From Nitrospirota bacterium (GTDB taxonomy: Bacteria; Nitrospirota; Nitrospiria; Nitrospirales; Nitrospiraceae), in NCBI GenBank assembly GCA_004296865.1, contig SCVQ01000166.1:1-5477 (forward strand): a stretch of DNA of 5,477 bases. The letters are read 5' to 3'. Position numbers and translations under genes: made by a program. Positions 1 through 5,477 of this stretch are shown here, piece by piece (positions within the stretch are counted from its first letter, which is position 1; every line of letters starts with the position of its first letter). The notes beneath the pieces are model-generated. The model worked only from the letters and a program-made list of their open reading frames with translations, had not been told where the DNA came from and did no database searches.

Positions 1-36
1 TCTGCGAGCACGGGAGACAGCCCGCCACCTCCCTCC

Positions 37-1485
37 TCATCCAGCCAGCTTCTTCTTCAACAACTCATTCACCTTGCCCGGATTCGCCTTGCCGCCGGAC
101 GCCTTCATCACCTGCCCGACGAAGAAGCCCAGCACCGTGTCCTTGCCGCTTCGGTACTGCGCCACTTGGGCCGGATTCTTCGCCATGACCTCGCCGATGA
201 CCTTTTCCAATGCGCCTTCATCCGAGACCTGCGTCAACCCCTTCGCCTGCACGATCTGCTCAGGAGATTTCCCGCTCGCATAGAGTTCCGGGAAAATGTC
301 CCGGGCCACCTTCAGGCTGATCGTACCCTTGTCCACCAACTGCAGCAGGCTCACGAGTCGCTCCGGGCTCACCGGGGAAGAGGCGGCCGAACAACCGGCA
401 TTGTTCAGCTCGCGCAGCAATTCACCCATGACCCAGTTGCTCACGGTCTTGGGCTGGTTGTGCAACGTCACGCAAGCCTCGAAGTAATCGGCCAGCGCCT
501 TGGAAGTCGTCAACACGCCGGCGTCGTAGTCCGGCAAACCATAGTCGGTCACAAACCGCTTCTGCCTGGCTTCCGGCAATTCCGGCAAGGCCATACGCAG
601 TGCGTCGATCCAGTCCTGGGCAAGATCCAGCGGCACGAGATCGGGGTCCGGGAAGTACCGGTAGTCGTGCGCTTCTTCCTTGCTGCGCATCGTGGCGGTG
701 ACGCCCTTGTCCACGTTCCACAGCCGGGTCTCCTGCTGAATCTTGCCGCCCCCGTTCAGCACCTTGGTTTGCCGCTTGATCTCGTACTCGATCGCGTCCT
801 TCACGAACTTGAAGGAGTTGATGTTCTTCAGCTCGACTTTCGTCCCGAAGGCCTGCTGCCCGACCGGCCGGAGCGACAGATTCGGCTCGCACCGGAGACT
901 GCCCTGCTCCATGTTGCCGTCGCAGACGTCCAGATACATGAGGATGTCGCGCAGCATCTTCAGGTAGGCCACCACTTCGTCGGCCGAGCGCATGTCCGGT
1001 TCGGTCACGATTTCCAGTAACGGGGTGCCCGCCCGATTCAAGTCCACCAGACTCACGGCACGGTTGTCCCCGTCGTGGACGTTCTTCCCGGCGTCCTCCT
1101 CCAAATGCGCGCGGCGGACACGGATCGGCTTCCGGCTGTCGCCGACCGCCACCTCCACGACGCCGTTCTCGCAGATCGGGGCTTCGTACTGCGAGATCTG
1201 GTAGCCCTTCGGCAAGTCGGGATAAAAATAGTTCTTGCGCGCGAAGCGGTTCTTCGACCGGATGGCGCAGTTCAAGGCCAGCCCAGCCCGGACCGCCATT
1301 TCGACGGCCGTCCGATTGATCACCGGCAGCGTGCCCGGCATCCCCAGACAGACCGGACAAGTCTGCGTATTGGCCGGCAGGCCGAAGTCCGCCCCGCAAG
1401 CGCAGAACATTTTCGACTTCGTCAGGAGCTGGGCGTGCACTTCCAGCCCGATGACGACTTCGTAGGCCTGGCCTGCGTTATTCAT
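37..1485 (-). CDS. gatB: Aspartyl/glutamyl-tRNA amidotransferase subunit B
   Basis: GatB activates the misacylated Glu-tRNA(Gln) or Asp-tRNA(Asn) by ATP-dependent phosphorylation and accepts ammonia from GatA, in the cytoplasmic GatCAB complex. The protein is 482 residues, normal for the family. It begins with the family block [10 protein letters not shown] (residues 8-17). Cys28, Cys30, Cys43 and Cys46 form the CxC...CxxC zinc-site pattern. HLEEDAGK (127-134), [16 protein letters not shown] (150-165), [18 protein letters not shown] (190-207) and [13 protein letters not shown] (274-286) are conserved core blocks. The C-terminal 150 residues or so are the helical, YqeY-like tRNA-binding tail ending in a Lys-rich segment. 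I chose the ATG at 1483-1485 because GAGGAA (1491-1496) lies just upstream and conserved sequence starts right after it. The frame stays open upstream to about 1668, and a GTG at 1605 could be miscalled as start. The start codon and first five codons lie inside an inverted-repeat element. The stop is TGA at 37-39. Confidence 0.97.
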   Translation of the reverse strand: MNNAGQAYEVVIGLEVHAQLLTKSKMFCACGADFGLPANTQTCPVCLGMPGTLPVINRTAVEMAVRAGLALNCAIRSKNRFARKNYFYPDLPKGYQISQYEAPICENGVVEVAVGDSRKPIRVRRAHLEEDAGKNVHDGDNRAVSLVDLNRAGTPLLEIVTEPDMRSADEVVAYLKMLRDILMYLDVCDGNMEQGSLRCEPNLSLRPVGQQAFGTKVELKNINSFKFVKDAIEYEIKRQTKVLNGGGKIQQETRLWNVDKGVTATMRSKEEAHDYRYFPDPDLVPLDLAQDWIDALRMALPELPEARQKRFVTDYGLPDYDAGVLTTSKALADYFEACVTLHNQPKTVSNWVMGELLRELNNAGCSAASSPVSPERLVSLLQLVDKGTISLKVARDIFPELYASGKSPEQIVQAKGLTQVSDEGALEKVIGEVMAKNPAQVAQYRSGKDTVLGFFVGQVMKASGGKANPGKVNELLKKKLAG

Positions 1486-1490
1486 GGCGG

Positions 1491-1496
1491 TTCCTC
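1491..1496 (-). promoter_or_regulatory. Ribosome binding site of gatB, inside the repeat element
   Basis: GAGGAA on the minus strand, separated from the gatB ATG by CCGCC. It decides the start at 1485 over the upstream GTG at 1605, which would add 40 residues unrelated to GatB. The site lies inside the inverted-repeat element at 1470-1683, so the element seems to supply the translation start of gatB. Confidence 0.7.
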
Positions 1497-1552
1497 GCGA
1501 AATCGCGCAGTCGCATGGCGAGACGGGCGCGTGGAGCCGCGAGGGAGGAAGG

Positions 1553-1570
1553 CGTACTCCCTGGAGTACG
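1553..1570. repeat. Near-perfect palindrome, 8-bp arms
   Basis: CGTACTCC (1553-1560) and GGAGTACG (1563-1570) are exact reverse complements separated by only two bases. The very short spacer makes it more like a protein-binding palindrome or cruciform than a good RNA hairpin. It sits near the middle of the larger inverted-repeat element. Confidence 0.6.
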
Positions 1571-1597
1571 TCGACCGACTGAGCGGCGAGCCCGCCC

Positions 1598-1627
1598 GCC
1601 TGCACGCTGCGGAGCCCGCGTGCAGGC
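1598..1627. repeat. Strong hairpin, 10-bp stem and 10-nt loop
   Basis: GCCTGCACGC (1598-1607) pairs perfectly with GCGTGCAGGC (1618-1627). In the transcript that runs from the YtxH gene to gatB this would be a very stable GC-rich hairpin. No U-run follows it, so it is not a standard rho-independent terminator. It could stall polymerase, protect the upstream RNA 3' end from decay, or be a structural part of the element. Confidence 0.65.
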
Positions 1628-1686
1628 TTGTCGCAGCCGCGAATCCGCGATTGCAGCAGAAGCGTTCATGAATAACGCGGGCCGAG

Positions 1687-2010
1687 TCACGCCTTCTTCT
1701 CTCCCGACAGCCGCTCCCGCTCGCGCCGCATGGCGTCGCGACCGGCCTCGAACGCATCGGCCAGCACGGACTTCTTCTCCTGGACGAACTCGCGTCCCTT
1801 GTCCACGGCCCTGTCCACGGACTCCCCGGCCCGCTCGGCCAGGTCCCGCAGGTTCTCCTCGGCCTTCCGCGCATAGCCGCGCAGTTGTTCGCGCGACTCG
1901 CGGCCGGACTGGGGCGCCAGCAAGAGCGCCGTCGCGGCGCCGATCAAAGCCCCGCTCAAAAATGCCAACACCACTGTGCCCGGTGAAAACCCTCTGTCAT
2001 CGTCCGCCAT
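1687..2010 (-). CDS. YtxH-family small membrane-anchored protein
   Basis: A 107-residue protein of the YtxH type (general-stress/gas-vesicle-like family; molecular function unknown). Residues 11-31 form one hydrophobic, Gly/Ala-rich segment. It runs straight into the family signature LLLAPQSGRESREQL (29-43), very like the LLLAPKSGKETREKL pattern typical of YtxH proteins. The rest (44-107) is highly charged, rich in Glu, Arg and Lys, and should form a long helix or coiled coil in the cytoplasm. There is no signal-peptide cleavage site. AAGGAGGGC (2017-2025) is a strong ribosome binding site for the ATG at 2008-2010. The start overlaps the end of the upstream DUF948 gene by 14 nt, so the two are probably translationally coupled. 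A DUF948 protein followed by YtxH is also the order of ytxG-ytxH in Bacillus subtilis. The stop (TGA, 1687-1689) lies three bases before a repeat element. Confidence 0.9.
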   Translation of the reverse strand: MADDDRGFSPGTVVLAFLSGALIGAATALLLAPQSGRESREQLRGYARKAEENLRDLAERAGESVDRAVDKGREFVQEKKSVLADAFEAGRDAMRRERERLSGEKKA

Positions 2011-2404
2011 TGGAATGCCCTCCTTCTCCGTGCAGCTGATTCTTGACCACCGCCGAGGCCGCCCTGATCCCCGCCACCATACTGGCCAGACTCATCAGCA
2101 ACGTGCCGCCCTTGCCCCGAACGGTTTGGTGCACCTGTTGCACCGTTTCTCCCACCTCGCCCACTGCGTGAAGCAACACCGAGGCGTGCTCGACGCCGTC
2201 GCGCGCCTGGTCCGCCAGGTCGTTCACGTTCTCCGTCATGACACGCAGGTCGCGCAGCAACGGCGGCAACTCGGCATTCAGCCGGGCCAGCAGTTGCTGC
2301 GATTCCGCGATGGTTTTCCTGAGCTGCGCGACCAGGGGAACGAGCACGCCCACCAGCACAGCAAAGGACACCGCCACCAGTACCGCCGCCGCGTCGACCA
2401 TCAT
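1997..2404 (-). CDS. DUF948 family (YtxG-like) membrane-anchored coiled-coil protein
   Basis: A 135-residue protein with one N-terminal membrane helix (about residues 5-26, Ala/Val/Leu rich). An amphipathic, coiled-coil-like region (about 27-100) follows, with regular hydrophobic spacing and blocks such as RKTIAESQQLLARLN and DLRVMTENVNDLADQ. This architecture matches DUF948; function is unknown, and a role at the inner face of the membrane or in the envelope stress response is inference. A second hydrophobic stretch (about 104-120, TLLMSLASMVAGIRAASAV) is short and may be an amphipathic helix. Two adjacent ATGs (2404 and 2401) are possible starts. GGAGG lies 5 nt before the first and 8 nt before the second, so the second is equally plausible and the protein may be 134 residues. 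A longer form starting at 2437 has no support. The C-terminal tail (GEGGHSNGGR) is encoded over the ribosome binding site and start of the YtxH gene. Sixty bases separate it from gatA upstream. Confidence 0.85.
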   Translation of the reverse strand: MMVDAAAVLVAVSFAVLVGVLVPLVAQLRKTIAESQQLLARLNAELPPLLRDLRVMTENVNDLADQARDGVEHASVLLHAVGEVGETVQQVHQTVRGKGGTLLMSLASMVAGIRAASAVVKNQLHGEGGHSNGGR

Positions 2405-2464
2405 GTTTGCCTCCTCACCGGTGGACACGCTTCCCACCCGGCACGTTCGACCGTTTGCCTCATG

Positions 2465-3931
2465 CTACCTGACCGCCGACCGCTTCTTGTGCCAGTCGGT
2501 TGCCTGTTCATACGCATACGCGCCGCGCAGGACCGTCTCTTCCTCGAAAGGCCGCCCGATGAGTTGCAGACCGATGGGCAGACCCGCCTTGCTGAACCCG
2601 CAGGGGATCGAGATGGCCGGGTTTCCCGCCAGATTGACCGAAATCGTGTAGATGTCCGACAGGTACATCTGGAGCGGGTCCTCGCTCTTCTCCCCCAACT
2701 TGAACGCCGGCGTCGGCATGACGGGGGTCACGATCAAGTCCACCTCGCGAAAGGCCGCCTCGAAATCCCGCCGGATCAGCGTCCGTGCCGCCTGGGCCTT
2801 CGCATAATAGGCGTCGTAATAGCCGGCGCTAAGGGCATAGGTGCCCAGCATGATCCGCCGCTTCACCTCCGGACCGAACCCCTCCTGCCTGGTCTTCATG
2901 TACATCTCCAGAAGGGTGTGGCTCTGTTTCGAGCGCAGCCCGTACTTGACGCCGTCGTAGCGCGCCAGGTTCGAACTGGCCTCGGCCGTGGCGATCAGAT
3001 AGTAGGTCGCCACCGCCGCGTCGGTGGTGGGTAACGCCACGTCCTTGATCTCCCCGCCTAACGTCTTGAGTTCCTCCACCGCCGCCATCACCGCCTGTTC
3101 CACTTCCGGATCCAGCCCTTCCGCAAAGTACTCCCGGGGCACGCCGATTCTCAGCTTCTTCACGTCTTTTTTCTTGAGCGCCTTGGTGTAATCCGGCACC
3201 GGCAGGTTGGCCGAGGTCGAATCCCACGCATCGTGGCCGGCAATCACGTTCAACAGCATGGCCGCATCGGCCACATCCTTGGTGATGGGCCCGATCTGAT
3301 CCAACGAGGACGCAAAGGCCACGAGCCCATAGCGGGATACACGGCCGTAGGTCGGTTTCAACCCGACGACGCCGCAGCAGGCGGCGGGCTGCCGGATGGA
3401 CCCGCCGGTGTCCGACCCCAGCGCCACCACGCATTCATCCGCGGCCACCGCCGCGGCGGACCCGCCGCTCGATCCACCCGGAACCGCGCCCAGGTTCCAG
3501 GGATTGCGGCTCGGGCCGAAGGCCGAGTTCTCGGTCGAAGAGCCCATGGCAAATTCGTCCAGGTTCGTCTTGCCGAGCAACAGATAGCTCTGGCCGCGCA
3601 GCCGTGCGATCGCCGTCGCGTCGTAGGGCGGCACGAAGGTGGCCAGCATCCTCGAGGCGCAGGTCGTCAGCACGCCTTGCGTGCAGATATTGTCCTTGAT
3701 CGCCAGGGGCATGCCCATCAGCGGCATCGTCCGGCGCCAGCCCTTGAGCTTCTGGTCCAGCGCCTCGGCTTGGGCCATGGCCGCCTCCTTGACCTGGGAG
3801 ATATAGGCCTTGACCTTCGGCTCCACCTGATTGATACGCAGGGTATAGGCACGCACGATCTCGGCAGCGGTCACTTCGCCCTTGCCGAAAGTGTCCGACA
3901 GTTCGCGCAGCGTCAGTTTGTGCAGGGACAT
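2465..3931 (-). CDS. gatA: Aspartyl/glutamyl-tRNA amidotransferase subunit A
   Basis: GatA is the glutaminase of the GatCAB complex: it hydrolyses glutamine and passes ammonia to GatB for amidation of Glu-tRNA(Gln) or Asp-tRNA(Asn). The protein is 488 residues, full length for the amidase-signature family. The Ser-cisSer-Lys triad is intact: Lys79 in MPLAIKDNI, Ser154 in [13 protein letters not shown] (151-163) and the nucleophile Ser178 in [12 protein letters not shown] (172-183). These positions equal those in the Staphylococcus aureus enzyme. Arg358 and Asp426 fall where glutamine-binding residues are known in that enzyme (Arg358, Asp425). The C-terminal block [14 protein letters not shown] is also typical. 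The ATG at 3929-3931 is preceded by GGGAG (3937-3941) at 5-nt spacing, and [13 protein letters not shown] is a normal GatA start. It lies 70 bp after panD and 60 bp before the DUF948 gene. The stop is TAG. No disruption is seen. Confidence 0.98.
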   Translation of the reverse strand: MSLHKLTLRELSDTFGKGEVTAAEIVRAYTLRINQVEPKVKAYISQVKEAAMAQAEALDQKLKGWRRTMPLMGMPLAIKDNICTQGVLTTCASRMLATFVPPYDATAIARLRGQSYLLLGKTNLDEFAMGSSTENSAFGPSRNPWNLGAVPGGSSGGSAAAVAADECVVALGSDTGGSIRQPAACCGVVGLKPTYGRVSRYGLVAFASSLDQIGPITKDVADAAMLLNVIAGHDAWDSTSANLPVPDYTKALKKKDVKKLRIGVPREYFAEGLDPEVEQAVMAAVEELKTLGGEIKDVALPTTDAAVATYYLIATAEASSNLARYDGVKYGLRSKQSHTLLEMYMKTRQEGFGPEVKRRIMLGTYALSAGYYDAYYAKAQAARTLIRRDFEAAFREVDLIVTPVMPTPAFKLGEKSEDPLQMYLSDIYTISVNLAGNPAISIPCGFSKAGLPIGLQLIGRPFEEETVLRGAYAYEQATDWHKKRSAVR

Positions 3932-4001
3932 CCGTGCTCCCGAAGCCGACCGGCCGACATGCGCCCCCTTGGGCTCCCCACCAGCCTATCGTCTTGTCCG
4001 C

Positions 4002-4355
4002 TCATTTGTTGACGATCCGGTTCCGCTCATCCACTTTGATGATCCGGGGCGCGTGCCGCTTGATCTCATCCTCCGCGTAATACTCGTAACAGAAGATGAT
4101 GATCTGATCCCCCACCGCCCCCTTCCGCGCCGTCGGGCCGTTCAATACGACCTCGCCGCTTCCCCGCTTCCCGGCCATCGCATAGGTGGTGAACCGTTCC
4201 CCGTTGTTGAGGTTCGAGATCACGATGGCCTCATAGGGCAGAATGCCGGCCGCGTCCAGGAGGTCCTCGTCCACCGTCAAACTGCCCTCGTAATCCAGGC
4301 AGGCCTCGGTCACGGTCGCCCGATGTATCTTCGCCCGCAGCATTTGTCGAAACAT
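4002..4355 (-). CDS. panD: Aspartate 1-decarboxylase proenzyme
   Basis: PanD decarboxylates L-aspartate to beta-alanine, a precursor of pantothenate and coenzyme A. It is made as an inactive chain that cleaves itself between Gly24 and Ser25, leaving a pyruvoyl group on the new alpha-chain N-terminus. The 117-residue sequence shows the cleavage context YEGSLTVD with Gly24-Ser25 at the canonical positions. Other active-site positions known from E. coli are present with the same numbers: Lys9, Tyr22, Arg54, Thr57, Tyr58 and Asn72 (in LNGPTARKG). Length is close to the usual 115-130 residues. GAGG (4363-4366) lies 7 nt before the ATG at 4353-4355. The gene sits between gatC and gatA on the same strand, 95 bp after gatC and 70 bp before gatA, so it splits the gat genes and is probably co-transcribed with them. 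Aspartate is also a link to Asp-tRNA amidation, but a functional reason for the placement is inference. Confidence 0.98.
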   Translation of the reverse strand: MFRQMLRAKIHRATVTEACLDYEGSLTVDEDLLDAAGILPYEAIVISNLNNGERFTTYAMAGKRGSGEVVLNGPTARKGAVGDQIIIFCYEYYAEDEIKRHAPRIIKVDERNRIVNK

Positions 4356-4366
4356 ATTTTAACCTC

Positions 4367-4452
4367 GTGACGCGTGACGCGTGACCCGTGACGCGCATGA
4401 CAGGAGCCGGGCATTCGGCAACCTGTCACCCGTCACTTGTCACCCGTCACTC
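4367..4452. repeat. Inverted array of 7-bp repeats between gatC and panD
   Basis: Four adjacent heptamers, GTGACGC, GTGACGC, GTGACCC and GTGACGC, occupy 4367-4394. Facing them at 4425-4452 are four adjacent heptamers of the inverted type: GTCACCC, GTCACTT, GTCACCC and GTCACTC. At the centre, TGACAGG (4398-4404) pairs perfectly with CCTGTCA (4422-4428), and GCCG/CGGC (4406-4409, 4416-4419) can pair inside that. The whole can fold into a long, regularly bulged stem-loop in the gatC-panD RNA. The last unit overlaps two bases of the gatC stop codon and the first lies immediately beside the panD ribosome binding site (4363-4366). There is no U-run, so it is not a standard terminator. Tandem heptamers recall the short tandem repeats of some bacterial genomes; the function here is unknown. 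Confidence 0.85.
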
Positions 4453-4744
4453 AGGTTTCATTGATGATCTTCGGCACGGCGAAATGCCCCGCCTCGCTCT
4501 CCGGCGCATTGGCCATAGCCTTTTCGACCGGCAGACTCGGACGCGACTTGTCCTCGCGAAACACGTTGACCTGCTCCAACACCGTGGCGGTCGGCTCCAC
4601 CCCCTCGGTCTTCAGCATCTTGAGTGTTTCAATATACGTCAGAATGCTGCTCAATTGCTTGCTGAAGGCCTCAGTCTCGGCCTCGGTAATCTCCAGCCGC
4701 GCCAACTTCGCCACTCGTTCGACTTCTTGTTTGCTGATCTGCAT
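4451..4744 (-). CDS. gatC: Aspartyl/glutamyl-tRNA amidotransferase subunit C
   Basis: GatC is the small scaffold subunit that wraps around GatA and GatB and stabilises the tRNA-dependent amidotransferase. The protein is 97 residues, normal for the family. It shows the N-terminal block VERVAKLARLEITEAE (8-23), the QLSSILTYIETLKML helix (30-44), the VEPTA turn (49-53) and the typical C-terminal end NAPESEAGHFAVPKII (79-94). I chose the ATG at 4742-4744 because GGAGAGG (4749-4755) precedes it at 4-nt spacing and because family proteins start just before this block. An in-frame start at 4768 would add eight unrelated residues encoded by the repeat-rich gap. The gene follows glmS by 85 bp and precedes panD by 95 bp. 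It is separated from its partners gatA and gatB, so the three gat genes are spread over about 4.7 kb on one strand. Confidence 0.96.
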   Translation of the reverse strand: MQISKQEVERVAKLARLEITEAETEAFSKQLSSILTYIETLKMLKTEGVEPTATVLEQVNVFREDKSRPSLPVEKAMANAPESEAGHFAVPKIINET

Positions 4745-4756
4745 GGAACCTCTCCA

Positions 4757-4822
4757 GGCTATGGGCACAAGGCGATGGGCTATGGGTTTGGATACGCCGC
4801 CTATGGCCTATCGCCCATTGCC
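4757..4822. repeat. Imperfect inverted repeat between glmS and gatC
   Basis: GGCGATGGGCTATGGG (4771-4786) matches the reverse complement of 4807-4822 at 13 of 16 positions, with a 20-base spacer. GGCTATGGGC (4757-4766) is an extra direct copy of the same CTATGGG-type unit. The arrangement resembles the inverted heptamer array in the next gap, but with a different core and less regular spacing. It can form a stem-loop in the glmS-gatC RNA and fills most of the 85-bp gap. A few T bases follow on the plus strand only, so it is not a terminator for the leftward genes. Confidence 0.65.
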
Positions 4823-4829
4823 TGTTCTT

Positions 4830-5477
4830 TTATTCGACCGTCACGCTCTTCGCCAAGTTCCTCGGCTGATCCACGTCGGCCCCCCGCAGGACCGCGATGT
4901 GGTAGGCCAACAGTTGCAAGACCACCGTGAACAGGATCGGCGTGAGCAACGCCGGCACCTCTGGGATCGTAAAGACCGCATCCGCCACATTCCCAAGATC
5001 GCGTTCCCCCTCGCTCACCAAGGCGATGACGGGCGCGTTGCGGGCCTTGACCTCCATCAGGTTGCTGACCGTCTTCTCATAGAGGCGGTCGCGAGGCGCC
5101 AGCACCACCACCGGCATATCCTCATCGATCAGCGCGATCGGACCGTGCTTCATTTCCCCGGCTGCATACCCCTCCGCATGGATGTACGAAATCTCCTTCA
5201 GCTTCAGCGCTCCTTCCAGCGCAATCGGGTAATTGATGCCCCGCCCCAGGTACAGAAAGTTCCGCTTCATGTGGTACCGCTTGGCGATGGCGACGATTTC
5301 CGCCTCGCGCTTCACGATGCGCTCCACCAGCGTCGGCAGGGCCACGTACCGATCCAACCACACCCGGCCGTCATTGGCGTTGAGGATGCCGCGCACGCGC
5401 GCCAGGTGCAGGGACAGCAGGTAGAGCGCCGCCAACTGCGACGTGAACGCCTTGGTGGACGCCACGCCGATCTCCGG
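4830..5477 (-). CDS. glmS: Glucosamine-6-phosphate synthase (isomerizing), C-terminal part
   Basis: GlmS converts fructose-6-phosphate and glutamine to glucosamine-6-phosphate, the first step of UDP-GlcNAc synthesis for peptidoglycan and other amino sugars. Only the last 215 codons are in the window; the N-terminal glutaminase domain and first SIS domain lie beyond the right edge of a protein normally about 610 residues long. The fragment starts at [15 protein letters not shown], a conserved GlmS block, so a GTG at 5465 is internal and not a start. It contains the second SIS domain, with [41 protein letters not shown]. This holds the counterparts of E. coli Lys485, Glu488 and His504. The protein ends in [15 protein letters not shown], which carries the Lys603 counterpart and matches the family C-terminus. 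The stop is TAA at 4830-4832. It is the most upstream gene seen and is likely transcribed toward gatC. Confidence 0.97.
   Translation of the reverse strand, partial: PEIGVASTKAFTSQLAALYLLSLHLARVRGILNANDGRVWLDRYVALPTLVERIVKREAEIVAIAKRYHMKRNFLYLGRGINYPIALEGALKLKEISYIHAEGYAAGEMKHGPIALIDEDMPVVVLAPRDRLYEKTVSNLMEVKARNAPVIALVSEGERDLGNVADAVFTIPEVPALLTPILFTVVLQLLAYHIAVLRGADVDQPRNLAKSVTVE

Larger units (their letters stand above)
1470..1683. repeat. MITE/REP-like element with 17-bp terminal inverted repeats
   Basis: The left end, GGCCTGCGTTATTCATG (1470-1486), is the reverse complement of the right end (1667-1683) at 16 of 17 positions. Between them lie two strong hairpins (1553-1570 and 1598-1627) and GC-rich sequence with no recognisable coding content. 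The element fills the gap between the YtxH gene, whose stop codon ends three bases outside its right edge, and gatB, whose first 16 bases are its left edge. Size (about 214 bp), terminal repeats and lack of a protein fit a non-autonomous miniature element or a complex REP-type repeat. No clear target-site duplication is visible, and copy number cannot be seen from one window. A purely local hairpin-rich spacer is the alternative. Confidence 0.6.

Noticed and set aside
166..1020. Long plus-strand open frame of 284 codons opposite gatB
   Set aside because: It is antisense to a fully conserved gatB, is rich in Arg, His and Gln as GC-rich shadows are, and shows no recognisable family.
1598..1627. 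Rho-independent terminator before gatB
   Set aside because: The stem is strong but no U-run follows on the minus strand, so termination is not supported.
1482..1874. Minus-strand open frame of 130 codons spanning the YtxH gene and the repeat element
   Set aside because: It is out of frame with the YtxH and gatB products, Arg/Ser rich, and covers the element; no family features.
2405..2464. Internal promoter upstream of the DUF948 gene
   Set aside because: The 60-bp gap has no convincing -35/-10 pair; only a short CACCGGTG palindrome and the ribosome binding site are seen.
1976..3034. Plus-strand open frame of 352 codons opposite the DUF948 gene and gatA
   Set aside because: It crosses two well-supported minus-strand genes and the gap between them, and has the same Arg/His/Gln-rich shadow composition.
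3233..4012. Plus-strand open frame of 259 codons opposite gatA and the panD-gatA gap
   Set aside because: Shadow of gatA with no motif or plausible ribosome binding site.
4356..4450. CRISPR array, suggested by regular repeats
   Set aside because: The repeats are 7 bp, tandem without spacers and inverted in the second half, unlike CRISPR repeats of about 23-37 bp with unique spacers.
5465..5465. glmS start codon at 5465
   Set aside because: The codon is an internal GTG within the conserved block [12 protein letters not shown]; the frame is open to the window edge and the fragment is clearly C-terminal.

Overview
The window is a GC-rich chromosomal segment in which every convincing gene lies on the minus strand, so the genes read from right to left. 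Transcription order is glmS (3' part only), gatC, panD, gatA, a DUF948 gene, a YtxH-family gene, gatB. There is no plasmid, phage or transposase gene. A complete gatCAB set means the organism makes Gln-tRNA(Gln) and/or Asn-tRNA(Asn) by the indirect, transamidation route. Gene content, base composition and the style of the intergenic repeats would fit a Nitrospira-like bacterium (Nitrospirota). That placement is an inference from general impression, not from a marker gene.

Right part (about 4000-5477): the C-terminal isomerase part of GlmS runs off the right edge and ends at 4830. An 85-bp gap then leads to gatC, and a 95-bp gap leads to panD. Both gaps hold imperfect inverted repeats. The gatC-panD gap is the more striking one: four tandem 7-bp GTGAC-type units face four inverted GTCAC-type units.

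Middle (about 1687-3931): gatA is intact, with the full Lys79/Ser154/Ser178 amidase triad. It is followed by two small membrane-anchored proteins (DUF948, then YtxH) whose reading frames overlap by 14 nt. The same domain pair and order occurs in the Bacillus subtilis ytxG-ytxH stress genes, which suggests a conserved envelope-associated pair that here sits inside a gat cluster.

Left part (37-1686): gatB encodes 482 residues from an ATG at 1485. The 201-bp gap between the YtxH gene and gatB is almost exactly filled by a compact element of about 214 bp. It has 17-bp terminal inverted repeats (16 of 17 match) and two strong internal hairpins. Its left end contains the gatB Shine-Dalgarno sequence, start codon and first five codons. 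This MITE-like or REP-like structure is the most interesting non-genic feature.

Functionally the cluster joins amino-sugar synthesis for the cell wall (GlmS), tRNA-dependent amidation (GatCAB) and beta-alanine supply for pantothenate/CoA (PanD). GlmS and GatCAB both use glutamine as amide donor. No convincing promoter or rho-independent terminator was found.
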